The notes: generated by a model not told the origin, from the letters alone. A DNA stretch of 64,000 nucleotides from Marinifilum fragile JCM 15579 (GCF_001310955.1 NZ_BAZX01000003.1:1-64000), one strand, 5' to 3'. Positions 10,045 to 18,989 are shown, counted from the first letter of the stretch. Numbers and translations: made by a program.

Positions 10045-10075
10045 TTTGCACATCAGAAATTTTTACATACTTTTG
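10045..10075 (+). promoter_or_regulatory. Strong Bacteroidota-type promoter for the tRNA cluster
   Basis: TTTG at 10045-10048, a 19-bp spacer and TACTTTTG at 10068-10075 fit the -33/-7 consensus of the primary sigma factor of this phylum. The tRNA-Ser begins 12 bp after the -7 element. Confidence 0.75.
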
Positions 10076-10087
10076 CTTCCGCAATCA

Positions 10088-10178
<91 letters not shown>

Positions 10179-10184
10179 AATTTT

Positions 10185-10258
10185 CGGGGTGTAGCGTAGC
10201 CCGGTTATCGCGCTGCTTTGGGAGCAGGAGGTCGCAGGTTCGAATCCTGCCACCCCGA
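10185..10258 (+). tRNA. tRNA-Pro (anticodon TGG), copy 1, one base short
   Basis: 74-nt tRNA with acceptor CGGGGTG/CACCCCG, anticodon TGG at 10219-10221, T arm GCAGG-TTCGAAT-CCTGC and discriminator A. It is identical to the copy at 10318-10392 except that one C of a CC pair at the start of the anticodon stem is missing (around 10211-10213), which removes the first pair of that stem or base 26. Either a real defect covered by copy 2 or the same kind of one-base contraction seen elsewhere in this window. Confidence 0.9.
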
Positions 10259-10317
10259 CTGAAAAATTGAGGAGTTAAAAACTTCTCATTGTTATCGAAA
10301 AGAGTACCGGATTTTTT

Positions 10318-10392
10318 CGGGGTGTAGCGTAGCCCGGTTATCGCGCCTGCTTTGGGAGCAGGAGGTCGCAGGTTCGAATCCTGCCACCCCGA
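10318..10392 (+). tRNA. tRNA-Pro (anticodon TGG), copy 2
   Basis: 75-nt tRNA with complete stems: acceptor CGGGGTG/CACCCCG, D stem GCG/CGC, anticodon stem CCTGC/GCAGG with loop TTTGGGA (TGG at 10353-10355), T stem GCAGG/CCTGC, discriminator A; CCA not encoded. The flanks (a T run before, GACTGA after) match those of copy 1, so the pair arose by tandem duplication. Confidence 0.95.
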
Positions 10393-10468
10393 CTGAGAAG
10401 AGAAGTTCATTATTGAGCTTCTCTTTTTTTATACCTACCCAAAATGTAATTCCTTTCATTGCATTTAT

Positions 10469-10476
10469 TAAATTTG
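10469..10476 (+). promoter_or_regulatory. Possible promoter -7 element for serine dehydratase
   Basis: TAAATTTG matches TAnnTTTG and lies 23 bp before the chosen ATG at 10500, but no clear -33 TTTG box sits 19 bp upstream. Confidence 0.4.
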
Positions 10477-10499
10477 CCGCAAACAAAACAACAACAGAA

Positions 10500-11705
10500 A
10501 TGGAATCGATTAAAGAATTATATAGAATTGGCTGTGGCCCCTCAAGTAGCCATACCATGGGACCAAGAAAGGCTGCTGAAATATTTTTAAAGCGTCAGCC
10601 GGATGCGGACAAATATGAGGTAACACTATTTGGAAGCCTGGCTGCGACTGGAGAAGGTCATTTAACGGGAGTTGCCATTGAGAAGGCATTCTTGAAAAAA
10701 GAGATGGAATTGCTTTGGAAGCCCGATGAGGTTTTGAAAAGGCATCCCAATGCAGTCCGATTTAAAGCATTTGATTCATCTAATAATTTAATAGAAGAAT
10801 GGACTGCTTATAGTGTAGGTGGGGGAGCTATTATAGATGATGAGACTGTAACGGAATCGAAATCGATTTATGATTTGACCACTATGAATCAAATTTTGGA
10901 ATGGTGCGAAAAAAATAATAAGCAAATCTGGGAATTTGTTGAGCTTTGTGAAGGAAAAGAAATATGGGATTTTCTGGAAGAAGTTTGGCAGGTAATGAAA
11001 AGCGCCATTAAGAGAGGAATGAATTGTGATGGCAATTTACCCGGTGGTTTAAAATTGGCACGTAAATCCCATTTGTACCACTTAAAAGCCAAAACATTTA
11101 GTGGACCAATGAAACGTAGAGCGATGCTGTATGCATATGCGCTAGCCGTGTCTGAAGAAAATGCTGGAGGAGGACGAATTGTAACTGCGCCTACTTGCGG
11201 AGCTTGTGGTGTATTACCAGCAATTCTTTATTTCCACAAGAAATTCTATAAGTTTAGCAAGAAAGATATTTTAAAAGCTTTGGCTACAGCTGGATTGATT
11301 GGAAATATCGTAAAATTTAATGCTTCAATTTCTGGCGCGGAAGTAGGATGTCAGGGAGAAGTTGGTGTTGCTTGTGCAATGGCTTCGGGAGCTGCAACTC
11401 AACTGCATGGTGGAACTATTTATCAGGTTGAGTATTCGGCGGAAATGGGATTGGAGCATCATTTGGGATTAACTTGTGACCCGGTTTTAGGTTTGGTTCA
11501 AATTCCATGTATCGAGCGTAATGTGTTTGCGGCAGCTCGTGCATTAAATCACAATACTTACGCGTTATTATCTGATGGAAGACATCGAATTAGTTTTGAT
11601 CAGGTAACTGAGACTATGATGAAAACAGGATTAGATTTGTCATTGTCATATAAAGAAACCTCTCTCGGAGGTTTGGCTAGCTTAAAAGGGTTTACCTACA
11701 GATAA
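10500..11705 (+). CDS. sdaA: L-serine ammonia-lyase (iron-sulfur serine dehydratase, single chain)
   Basis: Deaminates L-serine to pyruvate and ammonia with a [4Fe-4S] cluster. The N-terminal beta domain begins with GCGPSSSHTMGP and the C-terminal alpha domain has APTCGACGVLPA, GAEVGCQGEVGVACAMA and GLTCDPVLGLVQIPCIERN, which carry the cluster cysteines. Length from the ATG at 10500 is 401 residues, normal for the fused form. The frame is open upstream to 10413, but that extension overlaps the likely promoter and has no conserved sequence. The tRNA-Ser nearby is probably coincidence. A perfect 16-bp terminator follows. Confidence 0.95.
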   Translation: MESIKELYRIGCGPSSSHTMGPRKAAEIFLKRQPDADKYEVTLFGSLAATGEGHLTGVAIEKAFLKKEMELLWKPDEVLKRHPNAVRFKAFDSSNNLIEEWTAYSVGGGAIIDDETVTESKSIYDLTTMNQILEWCEKNNKQIWEFVELCEGKEIWDFLEEVWQVMKSAIKRGMNCDGNLPGGLKLARKSHLYHLKAKTFSGPMKRRAMLYAYALAVSEENAGGGRIVTAPTCGACGVLPAILYFHKKFYKFSKKDILKALATAGLIGNIVKFNASISGAEVGCQGEVGVACAMASGAATQLHGGTIYQVEYSAEMGLEHHLGLTCDPVLGLVQIPCIERNVFAAARALNHNTYALLSDGRHRISFDQVTETMMKTGLDLSLSYKETSLGGLASLKGFTYR

Positions 11706-11711
11706 AAAGAT

Positions 11712-11747
11712 ATTGGCTCACTTGAATTTTTATTCAAGTGAGCCAAT
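11712..11747. terminator. Bidirectional terminator between sdaA and the hybrid kinase
   Basis: Perfect 16-bp inverted repeat (11712-11727 with 11732-11747) with a TTTT loop and A/T-rich flanks, placed between two convergent genes. Confidence 0.88.
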
Positions 11748-11770
11748 TATTTTATATCCAGTTCACTTTT

Positions 11771-14290
11771 TTAAGAAATTAGATGTTTTGCTAGTATTTT
11801 TTTCATTGTTTTCATGCTAATAGGCTTGGATATGAAATCACTACAGCCTGCTAACCTGGCTTTTATTTTATCTTCGCTGGTAGAATAGGCAGTTTGAGCA
11901 ATAATGTTCTGTTCTGGATTAATCTTTTTGATTTCCATGCTTGCTTCGTAACCGTTCATTTCAGGCATTTTTATATCCATAAAAACAATCTTAAACTCTT
12001 TCTGTTTAAATATTTCGATGGCTTCAATTCCATTTTTAGCGTGCTCTAAATGGCATTCGGGAGCAATTTCTTCCATTAAAGATTTGAAATAGAGATAATT
12101 TATTTCTTCATCTTCGGCAATTAAGATATTCCAACTGTATTCATGTTCACCCGGTTTTATGTAGTTACCTTGATTTGGGATGAAACAATTTTTCAATCTA
12201 ATAATGAATTTACTTCCTTCGTCAATTTTTGAAATTAATTTAATTTCACCATTGAGCAACTTTACATTTTCTTTAACAATGGATAGTCCTAATCCTAAAC
12301 CACCTTGTTTGTTGCTAATTTTACCTTCGGCTTGAGAAAATCTTTCAAATATTTGTGTGTGCCTTGTAGTATCAATGCCAATGCCAGTATCTTTCACATA
12401 CAGCTCTATTATATTTTCATTAACATGATATCCAATTTCAATTGAACCTGAGTTTGTATACTTGAGTGAATTTTCAATAAGGTTGATTAGAATCTTCTTT
12501 AATTTAACTTCATCTGAACGAATTAGGCAGTTTTCGTCCTTTAAATCTTTGTGGAGATATAAAGATAGATTTTGTTTTTTTGCTTGAGGCTGAAAAATGG
12601 TAAATAACTCAGTTAAAATGTTGTTAAGGTTGAATTCGCTTTCGTATAGCTTTATGTGTTTAGTTTCAAGCGCAGAAATTTCAAGGATGTCATCAATAAT
12701 CCGTAATAGTTGAAATCCACTATTTTTGATAATGCTGATGTATTGTCTGCGTTTGATTGGAGTGATACTTTCCAATTCAAGAAAATCTGTAAAACCAAGT
12801 ATTGCATTCATTGGAGTCCGAATTTCATGCGATAGGTTTTGTAGGAATTCCGATTTTAAACGATCGCTTCTTTCAGCAATTTCAATTGCTTTAATAAGTT
12901 CTTCGTTTTGCTCTTTATACTCCTTGGCTAAAACTTCGTATTCTTTATTACTTTTTAAAAGTTCTTCTTCAGAAAATTTTCGATCTGTGATATCCTGAAC
13001 ATGAACAATGGTGTAAAGAAATTTACTTTTTGAATCGAAAATCGGACTTACGCTGGTTAGTCCCCACTTTAGATTTCTATTTTGTGTTAGATATCTTTTC
13101 TCAATTGTAAATGCCTTTTTGTTGTCTATACAATCTTGATATCGTTGTTTGCTGAGCTCTATATCTTCTGGGTGAGTAATATCAATAAAATTAATTTTTT
13201 TTAGATCCTCAGAGGTGGACTCCATCATTTTACAGAATGCGAAATTTACTGATCGAAATTTTTTGTCATCACCTACAATTGCCATTCCAACATCGGAAGC
13301 TTCAAATGATGTTCGGAATTTTCTTTCACTTTCGGCAAGTGCGGCATCTGATTTTTTCCTATCAGTAATATCAATTGTTGCAAGCATGGCTTTTGCTCGA
13401 TTCAAGGAGTTGTAATCCACCGATAGTTTTAGGTAAATCTGCTTGGCAACACCACTTAGGGTTTTAATTTCACCTTCGGTTTCAAATTCTTTTTTACCAT
13501 TTGCAAGAGCAATAACTTCATCTTTAAAAACCTCGTAGGATTTTGATGTGAAAATTTTATCTAAATTTCCCAATAGTTCTTCTTTTGAACCAGCATCATG
13601 CAGTTTTAATGTTGCTAGGTTTACGTCAGTTACTTTAACCTTTTGAGAACAGAGAGAAAGGGATTCAGGATGCTCATTAAAATAATCTTTGAAGTTTGTT
13701 ATGCCATTTTGCTTTAATTCATCAAGATATTGATAGAGTTCAGAAAACTCTTCTTCCCATAAGGGAACAGGAGAGTAATTGAATAGCGTTTGGTATCTGA
13801 GGTTATTAAGGTATCTTTCTTCTTCGGTTTCTTTTATGGGGGTAATGTCTTTTAAAATGCCTCTTAACTCTTTAGGTTCTCCCTTTAAATTGTACTCTAT
13901 TTTGCATGAAGCTTTTATCCAAATGGTAGAGTTGATTTTTTCGGAAAACCTGAAGGTTGATTCACAATTTACTGATTTCTTACCGAAGCATTCAAAGAGT
14001 TTGTTTATAAAACTTGCTTTATCCTCCTGTTTAATACAGTGTAAAAAGCTTTCTTTAGTGTTTCCGAAAATTGTATTTTTTAAACCGAATACAGTTTCGG
14101 CGGAATCCGACCAATGAATTTGATTTTTATCGAAGGACCAGGAGAAAGCAACAATCTTTTCTTTGGATAAAACATGATGATAATTGCCAAAGAAATCATG
14201 TTCCCTATTATTTAGCGAATCAATCTGTTTACGTAATTTTTCAATTATTTTATGTAATTCAGCTGTATTGTTAGTATATGGCTGATCCAT
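11771..14290 (-). CDS. Hybrid sensor histidine kinase with PAS domains and a receiver
   Basis: An 839-residue cytoplasmic sensor without membrane segments. N-terminal coiled coil (about 7-30), PAS-type domains at about 40-155, 165-310 and 320-440, a coiled-coil linker (440-478), HisKA with phospho-acceptor His488 in NLSHEIRTP, HATPase_c with N box LIENSLKYT, G1 box DTGIGI and G2 box GGLGLGLS, and a C-terminal receiver domain whose phospho-Asp is about D772 in FMDIKMPEMNGYEA. The ligand of the PAS domains cannot be predicted. No response regulator gene is adjacent, so output likely passes through an unlinked phosphotransfer protein. Confidence 0.93.
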   Translation of the reverse strand: MDQPYTNNTAELHKIIEKLRKQIDSLNNREHDFFGNYHHVLSKEKIVAFSWSFDKNQIHWSDSAETVFGLKNTIFGNTKESFLHCIKQEDKASFINKLFECFGKKSVNCESTFRFSEKINSTIWIKASCKIEYNLKGEPKELRGILKDITPIKETEEERYLNNLRYQTLFNYSPVPLWEEEFSELYQYLDELKQNGITNFKDYFNEHPESLSLCSQKVKVTDVNLATLKLHDAGSKEELLGNLDKIFTSKSYEVFKDEVIALANGKKEFETEGEIKTLSGVAKQIYLKLSVDYNSLNRAKAMLATIDITDRKKSDAALAESERKFRTSFEASDVGMAIVGDDKKFRSVNFAFCKMMESTSEDLKKINFIDITHPEDIELSKQRYQDCIDNKKAFTIEKRYLTQNRNLKWGLTSVSPIFDSKSKFLYTIVHVQDITDRKFSEEELLKSNKEYEVLAKEYKEQNEELIKAIEIAERSDRLKSEFLQNLSHEIRTPMNAILGFTDFLELESITPIKRRQYISIIKNSGFQLLRIIDDILEISALETKHIKLYESEFNLNNILTELFTIFQPQAKKQNLSLYLHKDLKDENCLIRSDEVKLKKILINLIENSLKYTNSGSIEIGYHVNENIIELYVKDTGIGIDTTRHTQIFERFSQAEGKISNKQGGLGLGLSIVKENVKLLNGEIKLISKIDEGSKFIIRLKNCFIPNQGNYIKPGEHEYSWNILIAEDEEINYLYFKSLMEEIAPECHLEHAKNGIEAIEIFKQKEFKIVFMDIKMPEMNGYEASMEIKKINPEQNIIAQTAYSTSEDKIKARLAGCSDFISKPISMKTMKKILAKHLIS

Positions 14291-14375
14291 CGGGTATTTG
14301 ATTAATAGTATGTACTATTAAAATAATAAATTTTAGTGAAGCTTACAAAACAGTTTCTTATTTTGCTAAACAAAA

Positions 14376-14402
14376 AAAAGAATGGTTGGAAACCATTCTT
14401 TT
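14376..14402 (-). terminator. Terminator of the M28 peptidase gene
   Basis: Perfect 12-bp inverted repeat AAAAGAATGGTT/AACCATTCTTTT with a 3-nt loop, 6 bp after the stop; T-rich on the exit side (the A run at 14372-14379). Confidence 0.85.
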
Positions 14403-14408
14403 AATTTT

Positions 14409-16067
14409 TTAGTTGTTCATATAGCTTTCTCTGAGAGCTTTAAATTCTGAACCTTCTTTCCAGTTCGGAAATTTATCTTCGTTAGCCAATTTCCAGCCTA
14501 CTCTAAACAATAGTTTGGCATCATCGACAACTCCATCCAAATCCCACCAGTCCTCATATTCATCGAAAGGTTTGTGATAGTGGTTTGCCAACCAATATTG
14601 CTCTTTCTCCGACATGAATTCTTTTCCTTTTTCCCAATGATCATTATTTCCTCTAACAAATAATGAAGGAACACCAACTCGTGCAAAGCTAAAATGGTCA
14701 GAACGGTAATACATTCCTGATTGCGCATTTGGATCAGGCAAAATATAGCGATCCTGATTTTTAGCAGCTTCAACAACATAGTCTTCCAATTCAGATTGTC
14801 CATAACCTGTAATCATCACATCTCTCATTTTACCATATGGTAACATCAAGTCATTATTGATATTGGCAACGGTTTTTTTCAATGGGAAAATCGGGTGATC
14901 GGCATAATATCCAGAACCGTTCAGTCCTGATTCTTCGGCAGAAGGGGCAAAAAACACGATAGATCTTCTTGGCTTTTGTGGCATTGCTTTAAATGCTTCT
15001 GCTATCTCAAACATCCATGCAAGTGAAGTTCCGTTGTCAACAGCGCCGTTGTAAATTGAATCTCCATTCATTTTAGGACCAATTCCTAAATGATCCCAAT
15101 GTGCAGAATAAAAAATGTATTGATCCGCTAAATCGGTTCCTTTCAAAATACCCAGAACATTATTGGTTTTATCGAAACGAGCTTTGTTGTGGAATTTTAA
15201 CGATAATTTGGTGTTGAAATCAAAGCCTTTATAATCTGGTTTTTTAGCTTTTTCCAACTCTTCATTTAAATTCTTACCACAAGCATCGAATAAAGTTTCA
15301 GCAGTATTCCATGTTATCCAGCCTTCTGCAGCACAACGTGATTGATAATTATCTTTGGGGTGCTGGTATAATTTTGGAACCGAAGCTGAGTTTAAAACTA
15401 CAGACCAAGGATACCCTGCAGGTTTTGTTTGGTGAATAATTAATAATCCTGCCGCACCTTGTCTTGCAGCTTCTTCGTATTTGTAGGTCCATCGTCCGTA
15501 GTAGGTCATTTCATTTCCTTTAAAAAAGCTCTTATCTGTAGAGCCAAATCCAGGATCATTAACCATTACAACTACAGTTTTACCTTTTACATCCAAATCT
15601 TTGTAATCATCCCAACCATATTCAGGTGCAACAATTCCATAACCAGCAAAAACCATTTCAGAGTTTTTTAACTCAATATCATCTTGCAATCTTCTTGAGA
15701 ATATCACGAAATCGTCGCGGTATTTTAATTCTGATTTGCCTTTAGGAGATTGTAATTTTGCACCTTCAGGAACATCAACCGTAACTTCTACCAATGGAAC
15801 TTCCTGAAAGTAAGAATCTCCATTTATAGGTTCCAATCCCATTTTTTTATAAAGATTGGCAATGTAATTGATTGATTTTGTTTCTCCTTCCGAGAATGGT
15901 TTTCTTCCTTGGTACTCATCTGATCCCAATTCTTTAATGTATTCTACCATTCTTTCGGTAGAAATAGCCGATTCGGCTTTTTTAAGCTCCTTTTCAGGAT
16001 TGCTACATGCAAAAATACTTCCGGTAAGCAGAAATAGAGTTGCTTTTCTTAGCTTATTCAAATTCAT
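14409..16067 (-). CDS. M28 family zinc aminopeptidase, lipoprotein
   Basis: A 552-residue exopeptidase with a lipoprotein signal (lipobox IFAC, Cys21), so it faces the periplasm or cell surface. A PA-like insert domain (about 130-270) precedes the second half of the catalytic domain. Zinc-ligand motifs are visible: SAHWDHLG, GAVDNGTS (bridging Asp), SAEESGLNG (Glu pair), NINNDLM and SDHFSF. The set matches bimetallic M28 aminopeptidases. It stands alone, diverging from the DoxX-like gene across a repeat-rich gap. Likely role: trimming peptides during protein scavenging, together with the two S9 peptidases in this window (inference). Confidence 0.93.
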   Translation of the reverse strand: MNLNKLRKATLFLLTGSIFACSNPEKELKKAESAISTERMVEYIKELGSDEYQGRKPFSEGETKSINYIANLYKKMGLEPINGDSYFQEVPLVEVTVDVPEGAKLQSPKGKSELKYRDDFVIFSRRLQDDIELKNSEMVFAGYGIVAPEYGWDDYKDLDVKGKTVVVMVNDPGFGSTDKSFFKGNEMTYYGRWTYKYEEAARQGAAGLLIIHQTKPAGYPWSVVLNSASVPKLYQHPKDNYQSRCAAEGWITWNTAETLFDACGKNLNEELEKAKKPDYKGFDFNTKLSLKFHNKARFDKTNNVLGILKGTDLADQYIFYSAHWDHLGIGPKMNGDSIYNGAVDNGTSLAWMFEIAEAFKAMPQKPRRSIVFFAPSAEESGLNGSGYYADHPIFPLKKTVANINNDLMLPYGKMRDVMITGYGQSELEDYVVEAAKNQDRYILPDPNAQSGMYYRSDHFSFARVGVPSLFVRGNNDHWEKGKEFMSEKEQYWLANHYHKPFDEYEDWWDLDGVVDDAKLLFRVGWKLANEDKFPNWKEGSEFKALRESYMNN

Positions 16068-16164
16068 CTTTTAGGTTTAGTTTCAAAACTCAAATATACT
16101 TACATTTTATCCCATTTATTAAAAATAGAGAGCTTAAACTTACTGCTAGGCAATGGTATGCTTT

Positions 16165-16335
16165 CCTGAGAGCCTATAAGGCTGTCCTTACATAAAGTAG
16201 GTGTCCTTCGCTTAAAAAACTATTCCTTCTGGTTGGTTCGTTTACCTTCTGAAAAGTAAGCCGTCCTTCGTAAAAGTAAGCTTCCCTTCTGGTTAGTAAG
16301 TCGCCCTTCGCAAAAGTAAGTGGTCTTCTCGGGAC
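16165..16335. repeat. Degenerate tandem array, exact 20-bp period
   Basis: The core CCTTCG/CCTTCT recurs exactly every 20 bp at 16184, 16204, 16224, 16244, 16264, 16284, 16304 and 16324. The best units read GTCCTTCGTAAAAGTAAGC; units alternate between an AAAAGTAAG and a GGTTAGTAAG half. It fills most of the 414-bp gap between the divergent M28 and DoxX-like genes. Units differ in sequence yet keep the phase, so it is not a fresh slippage product. Confidence 0.85.
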
Positions 16336-16481
16336 TTTCAGAAGGTTTTATGAAATTCTGATTTTGTAATCTGAATCACAATTTAGTAATAATGATTGTT
16401 CTATCTTGCAATTGTAATCAAAATGAATTTCAAGAACTGATTCATTTTTGTAGTTTTAAGTTGAATTTAAGTTGGCGTATC

Positions 16482-16913
16482 ATGAAAGAGAAAAGAAAAT
16501 ATAGAACTGTTGAGATGTTGTTAAGAATTGTAACGGCAATAATCTTAATTCAAACCTTACATTTTAAATTTTCTGGTCATCCACAGGCTATTCATATTTT
16601 TTCAACCATTGGAATGGAGCCATGGGGAAGATATGGAGTTGGAGCAATTGAATTGATTGCTGGAATACTTTTCTTTTTGCCTAATTATTGGAAGTTTGCA
16701 TCCGTAATTACTGCTGGATTGATGCTAGGAGCTATAGGTTTTCATCTTTTTACACCTTTGGGAATAAAGGTTGTTGTGGATGGAGTTTCGGATAATGGAC
16801 ATTTGTTCGCAATGGCTATTGCTGCTTTAGTATTTAGTGTAATACTCATTTGGAGAGCCAATTTTCCTCAGCTATATAGAGAATGCCTTAAAAAAAAGAA
16901 TGAGGTAAAATGA
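16482..16913 (+). CDS. DoxX-like small membrane protein
   Basis: A 143-residue protein with four predicted transmembrane helices and the DoxX/SURF4-like layout: first helix with LLRIVTAIILIQTLHFK, second with GAIELIAGILFFLPN, third with ASVITAGLMLGAIGFHL, fourth AMAIAALVFSVILIW. The ATG at 16482 is preferred over an upstream in-frame start (16392), because it begins directly before the first conserved helix. DoxX-family proteins are linked to quinone/thiol redox balance in a few bacteria, but the function here is unknown. Its stop overlaps the next start (ATGA). Confidence 0.82.
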   Translation: MKEKRKYRTVEMLLRIVTAIILIQTLHFKFSGHPQAIHIFSTIGMEPWGRYGVGAIELIAGILFFLPNYWKFASVITAGLMLGAIGFHLFTPLGIKVVVDGVSDNGHLFAMAIAALVFSVILIWRANFPQLYRECLKKKNEVK

Positions 16914-17425
16914 ATGGTTCGTTAAGCTATGATGAGAAATGTTCATGTGCAAAAAGTACTTTCTGTATTTATGTGAGTCAGTCGCAAGATTTTGAAAGTT
17001 CAGAAAAGGATTATCTGGTTAAAACCATTACCAATAATGGTTTCTCTGGTATCCTTTATGTAAGTTCGGTTCTTGCAGGTTGGGCAATTGTAGCTGGAAT
17101 AATTGATTCGATATTGTTTCCTGGAATCATTGTATATGCAATTTTTCATGGGGCTGTGGATTATAAAGTTTTAACACCGCCCATTCTTTTTTTAATAGGT
17201 AATATTATGGCAAAACTTGTTTATATAACTCATAGTTTACGTGGAAAAGTAAAGTCTTTGGATATCTTAATCGCTGCATTGCCATATGCCGAATCAGCTT
17301 ATCTTCTCAGGAAATTTCTTGTAAAAGATAAGCTGATGCGTAGGGCGGTAACTTCGTATTTGGCTTCTCAAAAGAATAAGGTGAAAAAGAAAATGTTAAG
17401 TGTGTTTTCTTTAAAAAAGCAGTAG
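16910..17425 (+). CDS. Membrane protein of unknown function
   Basis: A 171-residue protein translationally coupled to the DoxX-like gene (4-bp ATGA overlap). The first 40 residues are soluble and include a CSCAKSTFC cluster of Cys residues that could bind metal or form disulfides. Two or three hydrophobic segments follow (about 44-70, 80-106), then a basic C-terminal tail (about 140-171). No family was recognised. The stop codon touches the stop of the convergent DUF4251 gene with no base between them. Confidence 0.72.
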   Translation: MNGSLSYDEKCSCAKSTFCIYVSQSQDFESSEKDYLVKTITNNGFSGILYVSSVLAGWAIVAGIIDSILFPGIIVYAIFHGAVDYKVLTPPILFLIGNIMAKLVYITHSLRGKVKSLDILIAALPYAESAYLLRKFLVKDKLMRRAVTSYLASQKNKVKKKMLSVFSLKKQ

Positions 17426-17932
17426 TTATTTCTTTTTAATTGCTTCTATTTGCCCGTAATAGGAAATGTGACTCTTATTATTAGATGTAATAAATAAACT
17501 TGTATAGCCTTGTTTAGAGATCTCCATTTTTATTTGATAGGTATCTTCCTTTCCTTTGGCTTTAAACCTTACCTCAAAGCCTTTTTCATTAAGAGTTTTA
17601 ATTTCTAAATCATCCGCTGTTGTTTCAAAAAGAATGCCTCCTTCATCATTAATTTTTGCAATGTAGGCTCTTCCCCAAAATGGGAGGTAAGCTTTTGTAG
17701 AATCCTGATTTAATTCCAATTCATACGAAAAGTTTAAGTCTTTGGTGTACCCAGAACTAGTTGTAAGTGAACGCGGAATGAATGTGAATTTTTGATTGTT
17801 TACCAATTGTTCTATTTCCTGCATTTTCAATTCTTTCTTTTGTTGCCTTTTAGCTTTTCCGCTAAGCTGAGCAAAACTGTTTGCAGAGGCTAACAGGCAA
17901 ATTATTACAACTATTAATTTGATATTTTTCAT
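17426..17932 (-). CDS. DUF4251 domain-containing secreted protein
   Basis: 168 residues from the ATG at 17932, chosen because it starts a normal signal peptide (MKNIKLIVVIICLLASA, cleavage near FAQ); the frame is open further upstream to 17989 but that adds a non-signal stretch. The mature part begins with a Lys/Gln-rich helix and continues with the beta-rich DUF4251 core, including FTFIPRSL, YLPFWGRAYIA and the YQIKMEISKQGYTSLFI segment. The domain is common and uncharacterised in Bacteroidota; a periplasmic location is inferred from the signal peptide. It has no terminator of its own: the convergent neighbour ends at the adjacent base. Confidence 0.85.
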   Translation of the reverse strand: MKNIKLIVVIICLLASANSFAQLSGKAKRQQKKELKMQEIEQLVNNQKFTFIPRSLTTSSGYTKDLNFSYELELNQDSTKAYLPFWGRAYIAKINDEGGILFETTADDLEIKTLNEKGFEVRFKAKGKEDTYQIKMEISKQGYTSLFITSNNKSHISYYGQIEAIKKK

Positions 17933-18066
17933 GTTTTTACTTTTTAGTTCATAGATATTTTGGCATGAACTATGCCAAACATTATTCAATTTCGTTAAAA
18001 AATTTGAAATTGTGTTGAAATTGAATAGGTTTACTTCCTATTATAAACAGATTAGATTTGAATGGA

Positions 18067-18594
18067 ATGAAAAAAATTACATTGCTTACACTTTTACTGG
18101 GATTGTTTGTGTTTACATGTTTTTCGCAAGAAGGGGATGATCGAGGGTATATTGTAAAAGTAGGAGATATGGCTCCTGATTTTGAAATGAAATTAACAGA
18201 TGGATCAACAATTAAATTATCAGACTATAGAGGGAAAGTGGTAATGCTACAATTTACGGCTAGTTGGTGTGGGGTTTGTAGAAAAGAGATGCCACATATT
18301 GAAAATGATATCTGGAAGGCTCATAACAATAAGGATTTTGCTTTATTTGGTATTGATAGGGATGAACCTATTGAAAAGGCCAATAAATTAATCAAAGCAA
18401 CAGGGATTACCTATCCCATTGGTTTAGATGAGGGAGCTAATATTTTTGCAAAATATGCCTATCGTAAAAGTGGGGTAACTCGAAATGTTATTATTGATAG
18501 GGAAGGAAAAATTATTTTTCTAACAAGGCTATTTAATCCTCAAGAGTTTGCAGCTATGAAAAAAGTAATAGAGCAAGAATTAGATAAATTATAA
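18067..18594 (+). CDS. TlpA-like thiol-disulfide oxidoreductase
   Basis: A 175-residue periplasmic or membrane-anchored thioredoxin-fold protein. Signal sequence MKKITLLTLLLGLFVFTCFSQ is followed by the AhpC/TSA-Redoxin start VGDMAPDFEMKLTDG and the active site SWCGVC. The ATG at 18067 is favoured over an in-frame TTG at 18058. FTCFSQ could be read as a weak lipobox, but the Q-containing cleavage site looks more like signal peptidase I. Such proteins reduce disulfides in cytochrome maturation or other envelope proteins; no cytochrome genes are nearby, so the partner is unknown. Confidence 0.9.
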   Translation: MKKITLLTLLLGLFVFTCFSQEGDDRGYIVKVGDMAPDFEMKLTDGSTIKLSDYRGKVVMLQFTASWCGVCRKEMPHIENDIWKAHNNKDFALFGIDRDEPIEKANKLIKATGITYPIGLDEGANIFAKYAYRKSGVTRNVIIDREGKIIFLTRLFNPQEFAAMKKVIEQELDKL

Positions 18595-18600
18595 AAGAGA

Positions 18601-18629
18601 AGCTGCAAGTATTATTCTTGCAGCTTTTT
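18601..18629 (+). terminator. Terminator of the TlpA-like gene
   Basis: AGCTGCAAG pairs with CTTGCAGCT around a 7-nt loop and is followed by TTTTTC, a few bases after the stop codon. Confidence 0.87.
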
Positions 18630-18891
18630 CTTGATACAAGATAATTTTATTGTCTTCAATATATTAGAAATGGAATATTAAATTACTTTAGGAGTGATCT
18701 CCTATTTGTTGTTCTGGCATATATTCGAAAATTACGGTATGAAATTGTTTATCTTAGCTAAGATCATTTTACGAGTATTGAAATTTAAGTGATGGGATGT
18801 AGTGTTCTTTCTATTTTTGATTCTTTTAATTTGTCGATATCGCTAGAATTAAACAGTATAAAATTAAATATCAAAAATTTGGATAAAAAAA

Positions 18892-18912
18892 TGGGCGGTG
18901 ACTAGCCGCCCA
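18892..18912. other. GGGCGG/CCGCCC hairpin in a long intergenic region
   Basis: A 7-bp stem TGGGCGG with CCGCCCA and a 7-nt loop, followed by an A run and, 24 bp later, a short ORF. It is the only clear structure in the 660-bp gap 18630-19289; the rest is AT-rich with no gene I can support. It could be a terminator for an antisense transcript or part of a leader. Confidence 0.5.
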
Positions 18913-18935
18913 AAAACTACTACTTAAATTTACTT

Positions 18936-18989
18936 ATGAAAAAGAACTTTCAATCACCCTATGTATTAAAAGTATCCATTCTTCAATAA
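18936..18989 (+). CDS. Possible 17-residue peptide
   Basis: ATG AAA AAG opens a 17-codon frame (MKKNFQSPYVLKVSILQ) just after the hairpin at 18892-18912. Its start resembles the MKK...SP openings of many short Bacteroidota peptides, but it stops early, so it may be a remnant, a leader peptide or chance. No Shine-Dalgarno sequence. Confidence 0.25.
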   Translation: MKKNFQSPYVLKVSILQ

